Shown in pieces: positions 1 to 11,659 of a stretch of 50,318 nucleotides of DNA. A program made the position numbers and the translations under genes. This stretch comes from Chara braunii. Lineage: Eukaryota > Streptophyta > Charophyceae > Charales > Characeae. Position 1 is the stretch's first letter; each line of letters begins with the position of its first letter. The stretch covers positions 569,439 to 619,756 of the forward strand of contig BFEA01000525.1 in the NCBI GenBank assembly GCA_003427395.1. The letters are read 5' to 3'. The notes below the pieces were generated by a model, which searched no databases, was not told where the DNA came from, and saw only the letters and a list, made by a program, of their open reading frames with translations.

Positions 1-46
<46 letters not shown>
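1..46. repeat. (CT)n microsatellite
   Basis: Uninterrupted CT dinucleotide run reaching the window edge, so its true length is unknown. It is followed at once by GCGTGC-GCGAGC-GCACGC, a short GC-rich inverted repeat (about 49-66). Confidence 0.97.
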
Positions 47-49
<3 letters not shown>

Positions 50-66
50 GTGCGCGAGCGCACGCT

Positions 67-3000
67 CTCACGACCCGGAATCAGATCTCGCATCAAGATT
101 CCCTAAGAGTGCTAATGACAATCCACACAGACAACCAATGACTCTTTCACACTTCTTCAAGCTGCTCGATCGCCAAACAGATCAGGAACCAGCATCAAGG
201 CCCCCTAACAGTGCTATTGGCAATCGGCATCGAGAGCGAACGGTTGTTTGCCACTTCCTTAAGGTGCTCTGTTGAACACCAGTAACTCCCGAATCATTCA
301 GTGACACTTTTCAACTACTATTTGTCAACCGGAGAAGGAGGTCCTTCCGGGAAGATAAATGGTGGACACAATTGTTGGAGGGGTACTGACGGGTTCAACT
401 TGCCAAATGTCGTGCACCAGGGTGGGTTTCCTGCCCGACCACAATTGACAGGTTCAGTCCATCAACTTGCAAGGTGTCGGGCGCCGGACCCCTGACCTTT
501 TATGGAAAACAGGCACCACATACCCAACGGATGCCCTTTTGAATCGTGTACTGTCTGTTACAGCAACACTAAGCCAGGACAACATTGTCAAGGTGTCATA
601 CAAAGAGCCCCTGCCCTTTTTTGCACTGTGTTAATTCGCATTTAATAACGACTATTCATGTATGAAGGGCTCAAAATGCCCCGCCTCAACATTTGCCATG
701 TCAACACCTCATATACTGACCATTTAAAGTGTCGCATGATGCCCTATTGGGCCATGTACTGAGTGTTTATTCGCAGTCGAAATAGTTCACTTTTTGACAA
801 AAAGTTCATTTTTTACGAAATGCGTATTAAAAATATTTATAGACGGTTTGGGAGCATCTGCATTAGGACTGGTCACTCTGCACACCCCTTCTATGAGCGC
901 AGCAAAAAGCCCCAATGGACAAAGCAGCAAAGCCTGCGTGTACTACTCCCATGGGTTGGCATGGTGACCGACGACTGTGACCCGTGCTTCAACTAGGGCC
1001 CTCCAGATGCACCGCCCTCTCCTGCCAGATGCGCCACCAGGAAGAATGTCGTCTCTCAAGGTAGAGCGCACACGACTCCTCACCAAAGAGAGGACACTCA
1101 AGTTGGACTCACTTCCTGACGGTAAGAAGAGATTGATAGGGTAGATAAGGAATGGGAACAACATACCTGGAGAGAGCTGCCCCCAACCACAGATTTCTCA
1201 CCAATTGGGCCGCCGTGCATTTCGATGACCGGTCAATAGCCTCGGTACCACCCACAGCGCAATGCGGTGCCACTTCAGCCAAAATGCCACGTCCGCATAC
1301 TCTCACCATCATACATACATCCATTGTCGCCACAACTCCCACGCTGTCACCACAGCCTTCCAGCGGCCGGCCTCTCCACCTAGGCCCCGCTGACACAAAC
1401 CAGCGCAAAGTATCCTTACTGCACATGAGGCATCGTCAGCGCACCAAGTAACAATGTCGCGGCGCCCGGTAAGCGATGATCACGAACCAGCTATGATACC
1501 AAATTGCAAGGAATATGAGTGTGAATGATATACAGAGAACCAAGTTGCGAAATCACACAGATGTCCAGGTAGTCGTAACCAAGCAGAGAGTACAAAATGC
1601 ACCGAGAAACCATCCATATAGAGCAATACAATGAAGTAATGAGCCAATGTTCAAACCTGTAGGCCACACCAACACAGTATCCAAAGTCGCCCCTCTCTAT
1701 CTGACACCCAACATCCAGCCTACTCTACCCGACTACCCTACCTACAACTGGTTCACGCAACAGGCTCACCTCGACTCTCAAATCCAATGTACATGACTGT
1801 CAACACCATAGCCGACCTCTCTTCATGCACCAAGTATGTATCTCGTCACCCTCAATCAGACCTTGATTACCCCACACTCGCCTCCTTCCTTGAAGACCAC
1901 CCGATCGCCCGCATTACCCCCCGCGGCCCAGCAACCCGGCTATGGCTGTCTGCGCCCTGCTGCCCTACAGCGCCCCACTTCACCACTATGCGCACCATCA
2001 ACGCCCTTGGCAACAGCGCAGCATCAAGCGATAGCGCAGCAGCACTTCCGCATTGCCTGCACTGGCCCAAATGCCTTGCCAGGGCTGCCTCACTTCTTTT
2101 ATGGAAGTGGCAACTTCTTGGATGCTCCGTGTGGCTTGGCTGGAAGCTTCCAGTAGCTTCCGGTTGAACCTCAGACCCTGCGCCCAGGCCCGAGACTACA
2201 GTTGAGAGCTTGGGCCCCATTTACAGTTGGGCACGGCGTGAGTCTCTGGACTTGGGCTGTTTGCTGCATCTGTGCAGGGCTCCCGGGTAGGTGCGTCGAC
2301 AGTGCTGCTTTTTTGCGTAGGCCGATGACCTGCTTCTCAATGTATCAGCCCTGCTTTGTGTGTATGTGCCCAGGCGCAACTGTCAAGGCCTGGGCCATCT
2401 GTACGACGCAGCTTAGTGAGGCTCGCGTGTCCATTAAACCAACTTGCGTGCGGCAAGAGCCTGAATTCCCACATATGAAAGTGTCGAATTTTGGGCTTTG
2501 GCGAATATTCAGGCCCGCCTTCACTTTCTGTTCTTGGTCCGGAGAAGGCGGCGGATCACTACCAGGAGCGCTCCGCCGGCCGACGGTTTGACGTGACGGC
2601 AGACTCCTTGGCGAGATTTGGAAACGAAGAGCGGTGGGCGCTACGACGGCATGACGCGAGGATGAGTACGGGGTGGGAGGACAGCAGGATGATGAGGCGG
2701 GAGAGGGATCATGGGGCATGGAGAAGTAGGCTAGTGGTGTTCGGGCGTTACTGAATATCTCATATCATGGTCTCGTTGGAGAGGAGGAATGTCGTGGGGG
2801 GGAGAAAGGAGGGTTTCATGGGCTAGAGGGAGAGTATTACAAGAAGGAAGGGAGGACGAATGTGGGGGTAAGGATGTTGAAGACAGGTCTTCTATAGGCG
2901 GGCGACTTCAGTGACGATGACACCCCTTCATCTCTTTGGGCTACCTGCGAGGGGCGGCTGGCGGGCTCAACGGTTTAGTCTCATGACGCGGTTTGTTTTT

Positions 3001-3440
3001 TTGTGATGATAATCCTAACTGCGGTCCTGTCATTTTCATCGTTCAGTCCTTGGGATGGTTGAATAGATGTCAACCACAGGCGGCCGAGTTGCTTGACATC
3101 CGATGAAGGAGGAGGTGAGGTTTGGAGAGAGGGGGGGTGCGTTTAGGGATGTCGAGGGTAAGCTGTGTTCTTCCTCTCCCTGTTTTGTAGTGGTGATCTT
3201 GTGATGACCCTGATGAGATTCTTAACGATGTGATTCCTAGGTAGTTTGCTCTGGTTTAATACCTATTAGTTTTTCTACCCTTGAATGTTTAGGTATGCAA
3301 CGAAAATATAACTAATAATTATGATTCTGAGGTTTGATAATCAAGATTGAGGCATGACCTAATTTTGTTGATCTTAATCGGTAGTTCATAATTTTTCTTG
3401 TTGATTTCACGATCTGTTTTTAGAATTGTTATGGTTTCTC
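67..3440. other. No recognisable gene
   Basis: I see no coding region, RNA gene or mobile-element landmark here. Short open frames on both strands (the longest about 130 codons at 2202-2591) overlap one another, have no family motif and no consistent codon bias. Composition drifts from mixed to GC-rich (1.7-2.7 kb) to purine-rich (2.7-3.2 kb). Confidence 0.5.
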
Positions 3441-3450
3441 TCCTACACAA

Positions 3451-3830
3451 TTGATTACACAATCGATTGTCAATTTGTTTTTTTGCGTAGTATTTCCTGA
3501 TTTACTGTCTGAGCGAGTTCTCTTATACATAATTGATTGTCGATTTGTTTTTTCTCTTAATATTTCCTGATTTACTGTCTGAGCGATTTTTTGAACCTTG
3601 GGTTCTGGAAATCAGAATCGTACGTCCGTCCGGACATCAAAATCGATTCCCTATTTTGTTTCCCTATTTTGGATTTTCAAATCTTATCAAGCGTATTTTC
3701 AATCTTCATTTATTTTCTGAATTTGATGCGAAATTCATGATTCAATTTTCTTTTGATTCCTGATTTACTGTCTGAGGCTCTAAGCGATGAATTTTTTGAA
3801 TTCGATACTAAATTCATGATTCAAATTTCG
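3451..3830. repeat. AT-rich degenerate tandem repeat
   Basis: The string TTCCTGATTTACTGTCTGAG occurs at about 3494, 3564 and 3757. The first two copies are 70 bp apart, with similar flanks (ATTGATTGTC.ATTTGTTTTTT before each). A second motif, AAATTCATGATTCAA, occurs near 3731 and 3809. This is a decayed tandem array in an AT-rich island; no element identity is visible. Confidence 0.7.
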
Positions 3831-3879
3831 TTGGCATGACTCTAATTTTTTTTTTTGCGATGTAGATTTTTTCAATCAG

Positions 3880-5345
3880 TTTTTACTCAAGCAATTAGAA
3901 TTGGGAAGGGTGTCTCAGTTTGTGATGTTGTGAGAGCGGGGTCAGAGGTGCTGGAGTGGATATCTCCCTTAAGGTTGGAGTCCCTCCCTGCGAGGGTTAC
4001 ACAAGGTGGGTGGTGTGATCTTTGAGAGGGTAGGGACGGTATTGAGGGTTTGTCCTTTTTTGGGCCACGCTGGTTTTCAGGATCAGCTATGGTGGTTGGG
4101 GAGAGAGGACAAGGGGTGCTGGCGTCAGCAGGGTGAGAGTTGAGAGGGTTGTTCCGCTTGGAGGGGGTGGGGCAGGAAGGTAGGGGGATCTTTTGCTCTA
4201 TGGGGCATACTCTAGGGAGTATTGTATGCGAATGAGGGAGCAGGAGGGGTATTTTGGGGGCTGTTTTGAACTGGGCCGGGAAGGTGAGGGGGTGTCTTCC
4301 CGCGGAGGCAGTAAACAAATAGGGGGGTGTTTTTCGGGGGAAGGGAGTAATCCCTTTGGCTCTTGTAACCCCTTTCATACGTATCTGAGACCCCAATAGG
4401 CGCTGAAGTCTCCATGGGGAGAGAGGGTTGTGCTTTTCCCTCTGTTCCCCTTTCCGTATGGGAATAGTGGGTGCTGGTATGGAATTTTCTGATGTGTTTA
4501 ATAAAAAAAAAGATGGACGCTCATTTTTGGTAATTGTGTCTATTAGAACGTTAGGGGGGAAGATGGGAGGTAGTAAGGGGGGTTCAACAGGGGAAAGGTC
4601 GTTTGTCTAAGTCAGTAGGTCAGAAGGACAATGTTGGGACGACGCAGGCCGGTGCTGGAGCTTTTGCTCTGTTAGCTGGGGGAGCAAGAGGTCTGGGGAG
4701 TTATGTCGAGGGAGGAAGGCATAACCAGGTTGTCCGACGTAGCTGATGCCGTTTTTTTTTCCCTGTAACTTAGGGGCGTGTAGCTAATCGGGAGTGTCGA
4801 GGGAGGAAGGCACTCTTTGCCGTTTGAATCAGGTTGGCCGGTACTGGGGAAGTTTGTGTTGCTCTGTAACCCTAGCATAGGGTGGTATGAGATCAGCTGA
4901 GTTCTGGTACGAGGACTAAACACTTGGACCTAACGTATTTTCGCTTGTTGAAGGGGAGGTGTAAACAGTGGGAGGTTTCAGTTAGGATCTTCTGTTTCCA
5001 GGATTGGACTGTGGTTGGGTAGACCATAGGCAGTTTTCCCTGAGAATTTTTTAAAAAAGAGGCGTGTGGGAGAAGTAGATGGTGGGATATCAAGAGTCCT
5101 ACTAGTGAGGGGGCTAGGTCAAAGGATGGAAATAGGGCACTGCAGCAGCGGAGATGGTAGCTCTGTTGCAGTAAGTCTTGCCGGAGTGAGGTAAAAGAGG
5201 ATGGGTGGGGGGTTCTGTGTCATTTTCTGACTTTCGCCTATTTCTGAAGCTTGTCGTAGAAATTTTCTAAGTAGCTCCAATTTTCTTAAGCCAGAAGCCG
5301 GGTAACGGCCCCGGTATCTCAAATTTTCAAAATTTCCTGTAAATT
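3880..5345. other. Unassigned stretch upstream of a plus-strand retroposon tail
   Basis: Purine-rich on the plus strand, with no convincing reading frame. The 169-codon minus-strand frame at 3887-4396 is Pro/Ser/Thr-rich because it is the complement of G-rich sequence, and I do not accept it. Part of this stretch may be the body of the plus-strand retroposon whose tail ends at 5440, but no 5' boundary or target duplication is visible. Confidence 0.35.
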
Positions 5346-5349
5346 TTCA

Positions 5350-5440
5350 TATGGGACGCTGGGCCCAGTTCCCAGCACGTGCTGCTCCCCACGAATAGAT
5401 TGGAGCCTTGTTCCCATTTTAAAAAAAAAAAAAAAAAAAA
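5350..5440 (+). mobile_element. LINE/retroposon 3' tail, copy 1
   Basis: A conserved ~57-bp 3' tail (GGGACGCTGGGCCC... to ...GATTGGAGCC) is followed by a short linker and a 20-base A run at 5421-5440. The tail can form a stem GCTGGG/CCCAGC. The same tail ends LINE-1 and LINE-2 in this window and occurs at 5.53 and 30.2 kb, so it is the 3' end of an L1-like LINE family or of a retroposon sharing its tail. Confidence 0.75.
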
Positions 5441-5533
5441 GGGCGGGCACTTCAGCTTGCTGGGGGCCTTAGCCCAGAACATGTGATGTCTGATAGGGCC
5501 CCTTGAGGGCTCGTTCCTCACACAAACTATTCC

Positions 5534-5675
5534 TTTTTTTTTTTTTAAGCCCTTCTGCAAGGCCTCTATCTCGGCAGTGGTGAGAGAACCACCAGGATTG
5601 AGGTCTTGTCTTGGGGCTGCTCCATCTATTGGTGGGGAGTGGCAGCTGCTGGAAAGCGGGTCCAGCGTCCCTTTG
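5534..5675 (-). mobile_element. LINE/retroposon 3' tail, copy 2, with terminal stem-loop
   Basis: On the minus strand: the conserved tail (GGGACGCTGGACCCGC..., stem GCTGGA/TCCAGC), then a second structured segment with nested stems AGCCC/GGGCT, CCTC/GAGG and TGGTG/CACCA, then a run of A (plus-strand T run 5534-5546). The terminal stem-loop abuts the A tail exactly as in the 12.4-kb and 30.2-kb copies, though its sequence differs. Confidence 0.72.
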
Positions 5676-6210
5676 ATACAGCAATTAAATACAGCATTTT
5701 TGTACATCTCCATTTCTATTCTGCCTATCTCCTCTTTTTCAGCACACCATCCAGTCCCGTGCCTCCTTTGCACACGGGATGAGGGAAGTGTTGGTTACCT
5801 TTTTATTCAGCCAAAACTCGCCTCCATCCCGTGTGGAAAGGAAGCACAGGGATAGTGTGGTGAAAAGAGGGGGCTGACTTTCCTGAAAGGGCAAGTTTTC
5901 CTGATCTGGTAACCTAAACCTCCCGAGGTGCCGAAAACTGCTGTTGCGGTAGAGTCCCTTTTATCCTGCCCATTCCGTCGGCTACGATTTTGGGCTCATA
6001 GATCTTTTCCTGGAGCCAAGCACCACCAAGCAGTGGGGTCGTACCCTGAGTTGGTAACAGCTCCATTGCTCTCTCATCAGCGTCCAACAAAACCGAAACA
6101 GACTCCCTCTTTTCCCAGGCTATGACACTGAGGTAGGACTGAGGGAGTCGGAGGTGTGCCTGGCAGACTGAGGGAGACGGGGGTGAGTGGGGTCTCGGGA
6201 AGGTGAAGAC
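5676..6210. other. No recognisable gene
   Basis: No coding motif, RNA gene or element landmark found. A 92-codon plus frame (5577-5855) overlaps the copy-2 tail and is not credible as a gene. Confidence 0.45.
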
Positions 6211-6819
6211 CTTTCTTTTTCTTTTCTTTTCTTTTTATTTTGAAAAATGCTCCGATCTATTCGTGGGGAGCAGCACGTGCTGGGAATCTGGCCCAGCATC
6301 CCTTATGATAGGAATACAAAGCTTTTGAGTAACATGTGCTGAGAACCGGGCTTAGCATCCCTTTTGAACTTCAAAGGTGAGAGCTTAAGTTGATATGATC
6401 ATGAGACATTCAGAGAAAAAGCCTTTGTGCTGGAAACCGGGCGTCCCATGCCTCTATCTACCTGGAAACTAGGGACCAAGGGATTGCAAATGCCAGATCT
6501 TACATAGAAGGTAGCAGCCCCTCCTCTAACCCATGGCCTGGCTCGGGAAGACGGCGGAAGCCACTGGGGGTCACCAGTTGGTCCTCCTTCCGTCTCCTTG
6601 CCCGCCCCAGGATTCCTTCGACAGGTAGCCGACACATTGGGATGTACTCTGCTGCTGCTAGGGCATACTTTTAAAAACTTTGGCCTGCTTCATCTCCTGA
6701 GGATCCTCCTCCTCTGTCATTCGCTTGTCCGTCTGTTCATCCCCTGACCACGTCACCTTTGCTATCCAGCCCCCCCTCTTCCCTCCCAACTATTCTTCAG
6801 CGAAACAAGAAATAATTAG

Positions 6820-6834
6820 ATCCACATCCTTTCT
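6820..6834. repeat. Target-site duplication (left) of the nested retroposon
   Basis: ATCCACATCCTTTCT, identical at all 15 positions to 7615-7629. It lies in LINE-1 coding sequence next to the T-rich (A-tail) end of the insert. Confidence 0.92.
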
Positions 6835-7614
6835 TTTTTTTTCTTTTTTTTTTATATCAAATCGGTCAAAGTCCAGGATGTTGTAGAGGCTAATTACCAG
6901 GCACACAGGGATCACCGGGAGCGATGAGCCTTCGCAGTCCTAAGATACAAGGTCACCTCCCACCGTACTACTCATCAATACTCCCAGCGTACGCCCTAAC
7001 CCAACTATCTTACCTCAGTGTAACCCACTCTGGACCATCACCCAACCGCTAGGTGGGTGACTTGGACCAGACAGTAGTGATAGGCACCAAGGCTAGCTAT
7101 TACCCCAGCCCCAGTGGAAGCGAAATCGGACAGGCCTCACTGTACAGGAACTTCGGACGCTAGGCACCACTATATTCTACCAACCTCGTATCCTTATTGT
7201 AGAGATCATAGACCCCTGGGTTTTATTTTCGGGGACAGCTAACTAGCAGTCAGTACCCCAGCCAGACAGCCTACCGTCCTTCCCCTAGCTTACCCAAGGC
7301 CAGGCGGAACTCAGACTGACAGTCCTACCGTCCTTCCCCTACCGCACCCCTATCAGACCAGGGACGAGAATCGACCGACCAAGACCAACACCCCAAGCAA
7401 GCCCTGCGGACCAATACAACACCCGAGACTTGATCCCCTGACCAATACAGGCAGGGTCTGTAATCATAACCATGTAGAGGTCAGAGGATAGTGTATGTCC
7501 AGCCGTGTGTCATTCTAACGCCCTGCCGGTGTCCATGCGCAAGGCTGCAGATTTGAACCCACAACCTCATACCAGAATGCGCATTTCCAACCGGTGCTCT
7601 AACCACTGAGCTAC
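6835..7614 (-). mobile_element. tRNA-headed retroposon (SINE-like) nested in LINE-1
   Basis: A 780-bp insert bounded by perfect 15-bp target duplications. The minus-strand 5' end begins GTAGCTCAGTGGTTAGAGC, a tRNA-type A box, with a B box GGTTCAAATCT about 54 bp further in. The 3' end is an A-rich tail (plus-strand T runs 6832-6853). The 3' ~370 bp are homologous, with many differences, to 18.05-18.47 kb. 780 bp is long for a SINE, so it may be composite. No coding frame. Mobilisation by an L1-type LINE is inferred from the tail and long target duplication. Confidence 0.85.
7549..7613 (-). promoter_or_regulatory. RNA polymerase III internal promoter (A and B boxes)
   Basis: Minus strand: A box TAGCTCAGTGG (plus 7603-7613) and B box GGTTCAAATCT (plus 7549-7559). 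The 54-bp start-to-start spacing is longer than in a class I tRNA. The acceptor stem is missing and no cloverleaf closes, so this is a tRNA-derived promoter, not a tRNA gene. Confidence 0.75.
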
Positions 7615-7629
7615 ATCCACATCCTTTCT
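7615..7629. repeat. Target-site duplication (right) of the nested retroposon
   Basis: ATCCACATCCTTTCT, exact copy of 6820-6834, directly upstream of the A box on the minus strand. Confidence 0.92.
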
Positions 7630-8160
7630 AAAATGTATGTTGTCCAGTCTTTCCTTTGCAGCCTGCCAGCGAACGGTAATCTCAGTTTGCACCAGCTGTT
7701 TAAATTGTTCTGTGACCTCCCCCTCCTCCACTCTGGCTCCCTCCATTTCCAGAACGCACCTCCTCCACCAGATGACCCAAAGTATGGATCTTCTACCTAG
7801 TCGGAAGAGGTTCCAAGCGCACTCACCTTTCGGCATAATTGGGCAATGTCCCAACAACTTGAATACTGCCCTCCAATCCCATGGCCACGGTAATTCTGGA
7901 AACATCTGCCGCCAGATCTTGTCCAACCATCGCCAAAGCAATACCGACGATGGGCACTGCATAAAAATGTGCTCCACCATCTCCGGCCTCTTTTGTGGGA
8001 GGAAGTTGGATGTGCATCTCCGACACCATGGCAGAGCACGGCCTTGCTGCTCCAAACGGGTGTGGTCGATCAGCCAATCATTTGTGGGTAAGCGGCAGTG
8101 GGTTATTTGTCATTGTGGCGCAGAGATTTTTTATGGTCTTAACTTGTGCTCCTAAAACCA
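7630..8160 (-). pseudogene. LINE RT C-terminal region with zf-RVT-like zinc domain
   Basis: The minus-strand frame contains a Cys-x2-Cys...Glu-His-x4-Cys arrangement (RRCTSNFLPQ, then EHIFMQCP, then a Trp-rich LLWRWLDKIW). This is typical of the zinc-binding domain at the C-terminus of plant L1-type reverse transcriptases. Upstream residues (CRLPTNDWLIDH) match the same region of LINE-2 at about 13.35 kb. After the nested retroposon is skipped, the frame continues at 6819 for about ten codons (...LIISCFAEE) and stops. The palm and FADD box are absent, so this is a 5'-truncated, inactive fragment. Confidence 0.75.
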
Positions 8161-8299
8161 TCCGATAGGTCTCAAAAGGCTCCTATCTACGTTTAGTTGG
8201 CGTTGCCACCTGTCTTCCACCACATCTCGAAGGCATCTTCTAGTCTTTAGCATCCTGTATGCTGTTTCTGTCTTTAGGTTGGGCAAAATCAATTCCTTT

Positions 8300-9230
8300 T
8301 GCGGTCTTTCCCCTCTTCTGGCCACCGTCTTCCCTCACTTCCACTTCCATTTCCCGGTGTCGTGCCAAATACCCTTACAATGGTATTTTGCATGTTTTCT
8401 GCAAGTCGCACCATTGCATCCTCGTCCGGTTGATGGTGCCCATGTGGGAGGAAGTTTAGGTCCTCGCCCAGGTGAGCGGCGCACACGAGGTATTGATAGC
8501 AACGTGCAACCATGCGCAGCCTGGGTGTGCACGGCGTCGCAGGCCAGTGGGACGCTCAGCCGCTGGGTCCACTACCTTTTTTTTGTATTGCCCCACGTTT
8601 ATTTTTAATCATTATTTTAATATTTTTATTATTATTTTTCTTGACTCGGTGGTTGGTTCCGAGACCGACGTCAGGACCGACGGGCCTGGTTCAATCACGG
8701 AATTGTCAGGCACGGGTGACCGTCACGGCAGTCGAGGACCTTGAGCACGCGCCTCCTTTGCGGGACGCTCCGGTTCCGACGTGTTTTGGATGCTGGCAAA
8801 AATCCTCTATCTGCCCGTCTTAAAACTTGGACCGGGGAGTTCAACGTGCGTGCAAGCTGGTGGGTAATTAGCCCAGGAGGCGGAAAGAAACCTGCGTGGC
8901 GGGGGCCGTTTGTGGGTATACGGCCTGCCACCGGCCGTCTGCTGAGTGTGAGCATGCCCGTTGAGACCCGATGGATGGGGAACCGTGCCTTGGCACAGTG
9001 GGCTAGAGGATGTCGGGGCGGACGCCACTTTGCCCAGGCGGACCGACCCTCTCCACTTGGGACTTCAAAGTTTTCATTAGAATATTTTCTACTACCACCA
9101 AGATTTGCATTGGGACCTACCTCACCGAAGCTTACGCTGCAGGCTGCGCAACACCCCTGCGTCCTCCTACTCATCAAGGCGTTGGAGTGGCCCAGGCGGT
9201 AGAGCATAGGTCGCGGGCTTCGACGCCTTC
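8300..9230. other. No recognisable gene
   Basis: Long antiparallel frames (8695-9207 minus, 8741-9202 plus) cover the same DNA and share no motif with a family I know; both probably reflect GC-rich sequence poor in stops. An AT-rich patch lies at 8577-8642. A tRNA-like string TGGCCCAGGCGGTAGAGCA at about 9188 has no properly spaced B box. Confidence 0.4.
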
Positions 9231-9439
9231 CATTTTCGGGGTTGGTAGATCGGCAGGTGAGTTGTTACGAACTCCTTAGAGGATTTCGACTTTTGTGACC
9301 GTCGTCTTGCTGTCTGTGTCGGTAGGCACTTCCTCGTGGTGATTGGACTAGTGCACAGTGGCATTGGGCGAAGAAGGAAAAACGAGGAATGAATCTGGAC
9401 GGGGTACGCATCGGGGTGCATTCGAAGATGAAGAAGAGG

Positions 9440-9862
9440 GAGAGTAGCTATGGCGGGGTGAAAAATACGTAGCTCGCTCGATTCTTGATGGAATCGGGCG
9501 AACCAGGAAGCGAACATGAGGTTTTGGTGCGGGGCGAATCCATTGGTGAGGTCAGAATGGCGGGAAGGTTAGTAGGAGAGGAATTAGCAAGGAAAAGTAG
9601 TGCGCCGAGATATGGAGGAAGGGAAGAAGAGAAGACAAAAAACGGACATATATCGCTCATTCTTGAGCAGATTTGAAGAAGGAAAAAGCTTACATAGGGT
9701 TTTTTAATGTCAGGCGAACCCGGATTTGAGGTTAGTTTTAGCAAAGAGTTAGTAGATTAATAGCTAGTAAGAAGATGAACCGCGCGGGAGATGCCAGATG
9801 GGAGATACGGCGGGATTACAAGAGTGTAACTCGCCCTTTTCTCAATGAAATCGGGCGAGAGC
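9440..9862 (+). repeat. Hairpin array B, left arm (~175-bp period)
   Basis: Hairpins centred near 9488, 9662 and 9845. Stems: TCGCTCGATT/AATCGGGCGA (10 bp with one T-G wobble), GCTCA/TGAGC, and CTCGCCC/GGGCGAG with inner TTT/AAA. The spacer includes AGCTATGGCGG, whose complement occurs in the right-arm array. Stem bases differ but remain paired. Confidence 0.7.
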
Positions 9863-10049
9863 AGATGCTAACTACGAGTTTTGGAGCACTCTGGAGAGAT
9901 TGGTCGTGCTAAGTTTCCAATTTGGGTGTTGGTTCGGTCGGTATAGGCAATAAGGGATGCGCAAAATGGTGGGATTTGATCAGGGAAAATCAGATAGCGA
10001 TGTACCTTCCCATCGTTTGAGGGTAGGTTTTATTCTGTTATTTTCTTTT

Positions 10050-11655
10050 CGTATTATTATTTTTATCCTGCTCATTGGAAATCGCCGCGCTCCTTGTACT
10101 CGACTTTGACGGGGTGATGGCAACATGGAAGCCGGCTCGTACCTTTCCGTGTTCCATGAGAAGATCCATCTCGATTCTGCCTGTCCTACTGATGAAAGTA
10201 GTGTGAGGCCAGCCGCGAGGTTGGAAGCTTATCTGTTGGCTTGTGCTTGCTTATCCTAGGAAGTGCATCGGGCTGCGTTCTAAGCAATGCTTCACTCTTC
10301 ATTGAGCGTGGCATCGATCGGACGGGGCAACATGTGAAGCGGAGCGAGAGAATGAGGAGTATAGAGCGAGGGAGCACCTACCTTAGAGCCGACGGTGCAA
10401 CCTTAAGGAGCCACGTTCGAGTATTGCACACCCCCATGCTCTTATTCAAGATGCAAACGGGAATGCTGCGAACTCAATATAAGAATGTGCTACACACAGT
10501 CATGCGCACTACCCTGTACAAATAATAAAACTCAGCAGTATGTCAGTATTCATCAGACCATCGAGTCCTCGCAAGGTCTGACTCCTTGGGTTACGGGTAA
10601 ACTCCTCCTCTAGGCCAGTTTCAACGGCTAAGTGCGAACATGCCACATAGTCCAGTTCAACTTGCCATATCCCCTCACTCAATTGACTGTGAACAGCATC
10701 CGTCCGCGAGGTCACCACACTTCCGGCACAATAATGCGTGCGTGCAGGTAGGCCTTGCCTTCCCTCTCTTTATACGAGGAACGTGAGTGATGGTGAAGTG
10801 ATGGAAATCCAGTATGCTGACTCACACTGAAGGCCTAAAAGTCCGACGTTGTTAAGAAACCAGAACTGCACTGGTAGTCCACCAACTAGAGAACTCAGAT
10901 GTTGAACCCGAATGTCAACGAGAGCATACTCTCGCTACCTCCAACATATGTGCCCAGAGTCTCTTCTCCCAATTTGTTTTCAACGCACAGACTACTGTTA
11001 CACAACAAGTAATAGCTTATGTACTGGCAATGTATCCCATTGGCGTCAAGCAGCGACAAACGAAGTGCATGAAGATGTCGACCCCGTAGACCATTGCCAA
11101 GACCAGATACGTGCTTCATCCTCTTCCCTTTTTGTCGTGCTGCCGTACTCGCCGTGTTTTGCCCTTCAATAAAGCATGACTGAAGGGTCGACCAGAAACA
11201 CAGATTGACCCCCTTTTATTCAATAAGAATGTCCCTCTTAGAAGTCAGACGAATGAGTTGCATGTGAGCATTGCCGCGAGCCTCCCTCAGCTCCCTCCGG
11301 CCTCACCCCGCTTAGACATAGCTCATTGCCTTTCAGACCTCATTGAGCATGCACACTCTCAAACGTCTCATAGCAGATCGTGGTTGAGAACGGTCCACCC
11401 GCAGAGCACAGTCGCAAAGGCGACGCCGACAGTCAACCCAGTCACAATAATAGCAACAGTCGTCTTGATCACTGCTTCGGCGACCCTGACCACGAGTAGG
11501 GTGCTGATGTTCAGCGCTTGCTGCTGCGCCAACCTTCTAACCACGTGTACGGAGGATAGAGCGATGAGCACGGCCCGAGGGAGTGATCAACCTGCGAAAG
11601 GAGAGTTATCGATGTAACTTGGAGTCTCATCAGAGTGTTGTTGTTTTGCGTCTGC
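10050..11655. other. Arm-internal stretch without a clear gene or partner
   Basis: Lies between array B and the ~320-bp block and is about 1.1 kb longer than the corresponding interval in the right arm, so it may hold an unrecognised insertion. Short frames (10895-11119 minus, 10912-11172 plus, 11258-11617 plus) overlap or lack motifs. I assign no function. Confidence 0.4.
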
Positions 11656-11659
11656 CTAT

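Larger units (their letters stand above)
6211..8290 (-). mobile_element. LINE-1: 5'-truncated L1-like LINE, 3' end
   Basis: Read on the minus strand, this is the C-terminal end of a LINE reverse transcriptase ORF, a short 3' UTR, the conserved 57-bp tail (6245-6306) and a CT/AG-rich tail (6211-6240). The tail motif is echoed in decayed form near 6347 and 6431. A tRNA-headed retroposon interrupts the element at 6835-7614. The 5' limit near 8.29 kb is where recognisable LINE coding stops. It resembles LINE-2, with related C-terminus and tail. Confidence 0.8.

Noticed and set aside
3887-4396. 169-codon minus-strand Pro/Ser-rich gene
   Set aside because: Complement of purine-rich DNA; no motif and no codon signal.
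8695-9207. 170-codon minus-strand gene
   Set aside because: A 154-codon frame covers the same DNA on the other strand; neither has motifs, start context or homologous copies in the window.
9167-9260. tRNA gene or SINE head near 9188
   Set aside because: TGGCCCAGGCGGTAGAGCA resembles an A box, but the B-box-like string follows too closely (about 28 bp) and no stems close.
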